DNA of 64,000 bases. Source: Rhodospirillales bacterium (GTDB lineage Bacteria; Pseudomonadota; Alphaproteobacteria; Rhodospirillales; Thalassospiraceae). Location of the stretch: NCBI GenBank assembly GCA_019634165.1, contig JAHQVT010000010.1, positions 496,001 to 560,000 of the forward strand. The letters are read 5' to 3'. Below the pieces are notes generated by a model, which was not told the DNA's origin, searched no databases, and saw only the letters and a program-made list of their open reading frames with translations. A program made the position numbers and the translations under genes. This document shows positions 60,961-64,000 of the stretch, piece by piece; the first letter of the stretch is position 1; every line of letters starts with the position of its first letter.

Positions 60961-62697
60961 TCAGCTTTCGACATCGCGGCGGTCATAGGGATCACGCACC
61001 ACCCATGTGCCGTTCCATGCGCGGTCTTGTTCGCGTCTTTGCAAACGTTCCATGCGGTTCATCATTAGCTGGGCGGCAAAGTCGCTGTCATCAAGTTCAA
61101 GCACAGCTTCATACAGCGGTTTGGCCAGATCAAACGCGCCTTCGCGGTAATGGGTCATCGCGGTTTCGTATTTCGTCCGCCAATCGCGACGTTCTTCGGA
61201 AAGCTGCCCGCCCTGTGCCAGCACCTCATAGAGATAGACCTCATGTTCGGTGCCAAGCAGCACAACATGGTCCAGATCGCGCATTTCGATCTCGCTTGCG
61301 GCCATTTTAGCCGTTTCAAGCGATGCAAGAATTTGCGTGCCATAAACCCGGTTGGCCTTTTCGAGACGGTTGGCATAATTCACGCAATCGCCAACAACCG
61401 TATAGGCGCGTGATTTGTCTGTTCCGATGGAGCCAACAACCACTTCATCAGTTGCAACCCCAATACGGATATCAAGCCCGTGATCGCCGATCAGATCGGC
61501 ATATTTGGTCTTAAGCGCGTTAAACCGTGCGACCTGCTCAAGGGCAGCCTGACAGGCATGACCGGCGTGGGCATTCTCGCCGCAAAACGGGGGTCCCCAA
61601 AAACCAATCACCCGATCGCCAAGGAAATTATCAATGATGCCGCTGTGATTGGCGATGGGTTCGGTCATCGCGGTCAGATAGTCATTGAGGAAATCAACAA
61701 GCTTTTCAGGCGGGGTGTGTTCTGCCAGCCAGTCAAACCCGGTTAGGTTCACAACACTGACCGTCATCACGCGCTTTTGCGATGTCTCAAGCGCTGTTTC
61801 CTGATTGATAAGGTTATTGATCACTTTCGGATCGACATATTTGCCAAAGCGTTCGCGCATCCGGAACCGCACGCGCAATTCGCGCGACATACGGTTAAAG
61901 GCATCCGCCAAACGGGCAAAATCGCCCTTACCCTTGAAATCAAGGTTGGTGTCTAGTTTTCCAGACTGGATGCTGTTGAGCGCATTGGTGGTTTGGCGCA
62001 CGGCCACCACCACCGCATGAGCCAAGTAATAAGCCAGCGACACGCCAATAATCACTGCGGCCAGCATCATGATGAATTCGGCCTGAATCAGGAAATCTTC
62101 CCTTTTCGAGACATTTTCCACCGTGTCGGCAGCATATTTTTCAAGCAGCAAAATCTCGTTGCGCAGATCAAGAACAATCGTGCGATGAATGCCTCGGACA
62201 ATGTTTTCCTGACGCTGGGCATCGAGAAGATCATCATCATCAACCCGGCTTAGCAGCCGTTCAACACCCAAAGAAAACTGTGCCGCAACATCGGCAAATT
62301 CGCGCATCCGCACATCAAGATCAAGCAACACCCCATTATCGAAATGTCGCGATGCCTTTGCCCGACCAAGAGCAGCAAAGGTAAAGGTTTTGCGAAATGC
62401 CTGCTCAATCTGGGTTTGCTTGGCATTAATTTCGATTTCAATGCCATTTAAAAGCGGCGCATGCGCACCATCATTTTCGACAACCCGCATATAGCGATCA
62501 AGAAGCGAGATCTGTTCAAGCTGACGCGCACGCACATCGGAAAGCGAATCCTTGACCGGGGTGACATAGCGCGACACCGCTTCAAGATCGCCATTAATGC
62601 CAAGGGACTGGATCACAGAGAACCCGGTGGCCACAACAAGCCACACGACAAAAAATGCCGCGACACCCAGGAACTTCGCCCGAATGGTCCTTAGCAT
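60961..62697 (-). CDS. Adenylate/guanylate cyclase-domain protein with HAMP and altered catalytic residues
   Basis: A 578-residue membrane protein. The first helix is FLGVAAFFVVWLVVATGFSV (residues 9-28), a long helical sensor follows, the second helix is EFIMMLAAVIIGVSLAYYLA, then HAMP (LNSIQSGKLDTNLDFKGKGD) and a C-terminal class III cyclase domain. The usual first metal-binding Asp (FSDIxGF) is Asn here (VSVVNLTGFDWLAEHT), and the adenine-selecting Lys position reads IIDNFLGD. GDRVIGFWGPP and CVNYANRLEKANRVYG are kept. Catalysis may be weak, changed or absent. ATG 62697 is preferred over the longer frame. Confidence 0.88.
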   Translation of the reverse strand: MLRTIRAKFLGVAAFFVVWLVVATGFSVIQSLGINGDLEAVSRYVTPVKDSLSDVRARQLEQISLLDRYMRVVENDGAHAPLLNGIEIEINAKQTQIEQAFRKTFTFAALGRAKASRHFDNGVLLDLDVRMREFADVAAQFSLGVERLLSRVDDDDLLDAQRQENIVRGIHRTIVLDLRNEILLLEKYAADTVENVSKREDFLIQAEFIMMLAAVIIGVSLAYYLAHAVVVAVRQTTNALNSIQSGKLDTNLDFKGKGDFARLADAFNRMSRELRVRFRMRERFGKYVDPKVINNLINQETALETSQKRVMTVSVVNLTGFDWLAEHTPPEKLVDFLNDYLTAMTEPIANHSGIIDNFLGDRVIGFWGPPFCGENAHAGHACQAALEQVARFNALKTKYADLIGDHGLDIRIGVATDEVVVGSIGTDKSRAYTVVGDCVNYANRLEKANRVYGTQILASLETAKMAASEIEMRDLDHVVLLGTEHEVYLYEVLAQGGQLSEERRDWRTKYETAMTHYREGAFDLAKPLYEAVLELDDSDFAAQLMMNRMERLQRREQDRAWNGTWVVRDPYDRRDVES

Positions 62698-62980
62698 GTC
62701 GTTCCCGATCCTCCGATTATGTAACGATGCGTTTGTTGGCATATCGGGACGAAATAGGCATTCGACAACCCGGTTTATGCGCTGCAACTGTTTAAAAATG
62801 CTACCTGATCACCGATCAACGGTCAAAAAGCAATCATGATCCGGCACAGGAATAATTTTTTGCTGAACGGCTTTGTGCGATCCATCGGTGAATATTATCG
62901 ACACCCGCGAAGGCATTAAATCACACAACAGCATAGGATATCTCCGTCTCAAGAAGACAATGCTGAAAGCCTGATAAGGC

Positions 62981-63008
62981 AAAACCCCGCATAATGTTGC
63001 GGGGTTTT
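62981..63008. terminator. Bidirectional terminator
   Basis: AAAACCCCGC (62981-62990), loop ATAATGTT, GCGGGGTTTT (62999-63008). It follows the ABC ATPase gene on the minus strand, with T-runs on both sides. Confidence 0.85.
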
Positions 63009-63045
63009 ACAAGACGGTTGATGCGATTGCCTGTGTGCAGATAAA

Positions 63046-63999
63046 TCAGGCCGCCTGACCCGCACGCAGTTTATTATTGTCACGCGTCAGCATCAGGAAG
63101 ATGTCTTCAAGGTCGCCCTCTTCGGTCGAAAGATCCTTGATCGCAAGACCACAGCCGTGGATTGCCTCAAGAATTTCGGTCATCTGGGTGTTGCTGGGAC
63201 GGTAATGAAGGGCAATCTGGTTTTCAGATTTAAGCTCCGCCCCCCATGGCGCCAATGCATCGGGAACCGCATTCAGTTCATTATTCACCGTCAGAATCAG
63301 CGTTTTGTGATCAATCCGACGCAACAGACTGCGTTTATCTTCATGGGCAATGACTTTGCCCTGATTGATAATCGCGATTTCGTCACAGAGTTCTTCGGCT
63401 TCTTCAAGATAATGCGTGGTCAAAACGATGGTTACACCCGCCGCATTCAATTCTTTGACATAGGCCCAAAGCTGCTGACGCAATTCAATATCGACACCAG
63501 CCGTCGGTTCATCCAGAACCAAAACCGGTGGGGTATGCACCATCGCCTTACCAACCAAAAGACGGCGACGCATCCCACCCGAAAGCGATCGGGAATACGA
63601 GTCTGCCTTGTCAGCCAGGCCCAAAGCAGCAAGAATCTCGTCCGTGCGACGTTCCGGTTTAGGCACACCATAAAGGCCAGCTTGTAATTCCATCACCTGA
63701 CGCGGGGTGAAAAATGCATCAAGGTTTAATTCTTGTGGCACGATCCCGATTGCACTGCGCGCAGAGCGCATTTGCGCTTCGATGTCATAGCCCCAGATTT
63801 TTGCCGAACCGTCTGTTTTGGTAACAAGGCCAGCCAAGATATTGATAAATGTAGATTTTCCAGCACCGTTTGGCCCAAGAAGGGCAAAAAACGAACCGCG
63901 TGGGATTTTCAGTGAGACGTTATCAAGGGCAAGTTTTTCGCCATTTGATCCCTTATAGACCTTTGTCAGCCCTTCGACTTCGATGGCATAGTCGGGCAT
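63046..63999 (-). CDS. ABC-2-type exporter ATP-binding protein
   Basis: A 317-residue ATPase. Walker A is LGPNGAGKSTFINILAG (about residues 37-53), the signature LSGGMRRRLLVGKAMVH, Walker B PVLVLDEPTAGVDIELRQQL and the switch His in TIVLTTHYLEEAEEL. The C-terminal part is typical of drug, antibiotic or polysaccharide-like ABC-2 exporters (CcmA/NodI/YhhJ group). The matching permease gene should lie to the right, beyond the window. The ATG occupies 63997-63999, so the coding region is complete. Confidence 0.92.
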   Translation of the reverse strand: MPDYAIEVEGLTKVYKGSNGEKLALDNVSLKIPRGSFFALLGPNGAGKSTFINILAGLVTKTDGSAKIWGYDIEAQMRSARSAIGIVPQELNLDAFFTPRQVMELQAGLYGVPKPERRTDEILAALGLADKADSYSRSLSGGMRRRLLVGKAMVHTPPVLVLDEPTAGVDIELRQQLWAYVKELNAAGVTIVLTTHYLEEAEELCDEIAIINQGKVIAHEDKRSLLRRIDHKTLILTVNNELNAVPDALAPWGAELKSENQIALHYRPSNTQMTEILEAIHGCGLAIKDLSTEEGDLEDIFLMLTRDNNKLRAGQAA

Positions 64000-64000
64000 T

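Noticed and set aside
1-64000. CRISPR array, prophage or insertion sequence
   Set aside because: No regularly spaced direct repeats, cas, transposase, integrase or phage structural genes were seen; the only mobile traces are the folded repeat at 24.5 kb and the tRNA-end duplication.

Overview
The window looks like the chromosome of a marine alphaproteobacterium, most probably Rhodospirillales close to Thalassospira. This is an inference from the gene repertoire (OpgGH glucans, LiuR-type control of fatty-acid oxidation, tripartite tricarboxylate transporter, STN-type TonB receptor) and a moderate GC content; no marker gene was searched. Fifty-eight protein genes and one tRNA are supported. No transposase, integrase, phage structural gene, CRISPR array or rRNA was seen.

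Layout. 1-3.3 kb: a cut-off CynX-like MFS exporter, a LysE exporter, an isoaspartyl dipeptidase and a small lipoprotein. 3.4-3.6 kb: a hairpin-rich gap ending in a terminator, possibly a small RNA. 3.7-16.1 kb: a complete fatty-acid uptake and beta-oxidation locus (SCP2 protein, DUF6134-like protein, FadL, acyl-CoA synthetase, MerR/LiuR-type regulator, thiolase, FadN-type bifunctional enzyme, acyl-CoA dehydrogenase, thioesterase, isomerase-like crotonase, SDR). Three copies of one palindrome (core ACGTTAACGT) sit before its three transcription units, so one regulator probably controls all of it. 16.4-21 kb: osmoregulated periplasmic glucan genes opgG-opgH and a small unknown gene. 21-28.8 kb: an AraC regulator beside a YHS protein, a gamma-glutamyltransferase, tctCBA and a TauE exporter. 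A 263-bp highly folded inverted-repeat element lies between tctA and the transferase.

28.9-35.8 kb: a polyamine-type ABC importer operon ending in an Asp/Glu/hydantoin-type racemase, flanked by two GntR regulators. 36-40.4 kb: a Fur-boxed FecI/FecR/TonB-receptor cell-surface signalling set for iron. 40.7-47.6 kb: an aldehyde dehydrogenase of the ketoglutarate-semialdehyde type, a thioesterase, two LysR regulators, a two-half CbiX protein, pirin and DoxX. 47.8-52.8 kb: a signalling cluster made of a single-domain receiver, a periplasmic molybdopterin-fold protein overlapping a histidine kinase gene, a REC-EAL protein and a REC-PAS-LuxR protein. It lies next to a short exopolysaccharide set (sugar transferase, outer-membrane barrel, Wza-like export protein; 52.9-55.5 kb), so c-di-GMP control of polysaccharide is a natural reading. 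55.6-58 kb: a ThDP enzyme and an MTA/SAH nucleosidase.

58-60.7 kb is an accessory pocket beside tRNA-Arg(CCG). It holds a possible PD-(D/E)XK protein and two divergent, paralogous small membrane proteins whose start codons are exactly equidistant from the axis of an 18-bp-arm inverted repeat. A 19-bp copy of the tRNA 3' end lies 1.6 kb from the tRNA, the usual trace of site-specific integration. This pair is the best candidate for an undescribed system. The window closes with a class III cyclase-like protein that has altered catalytic residues and an ABC-2-type ATPase.
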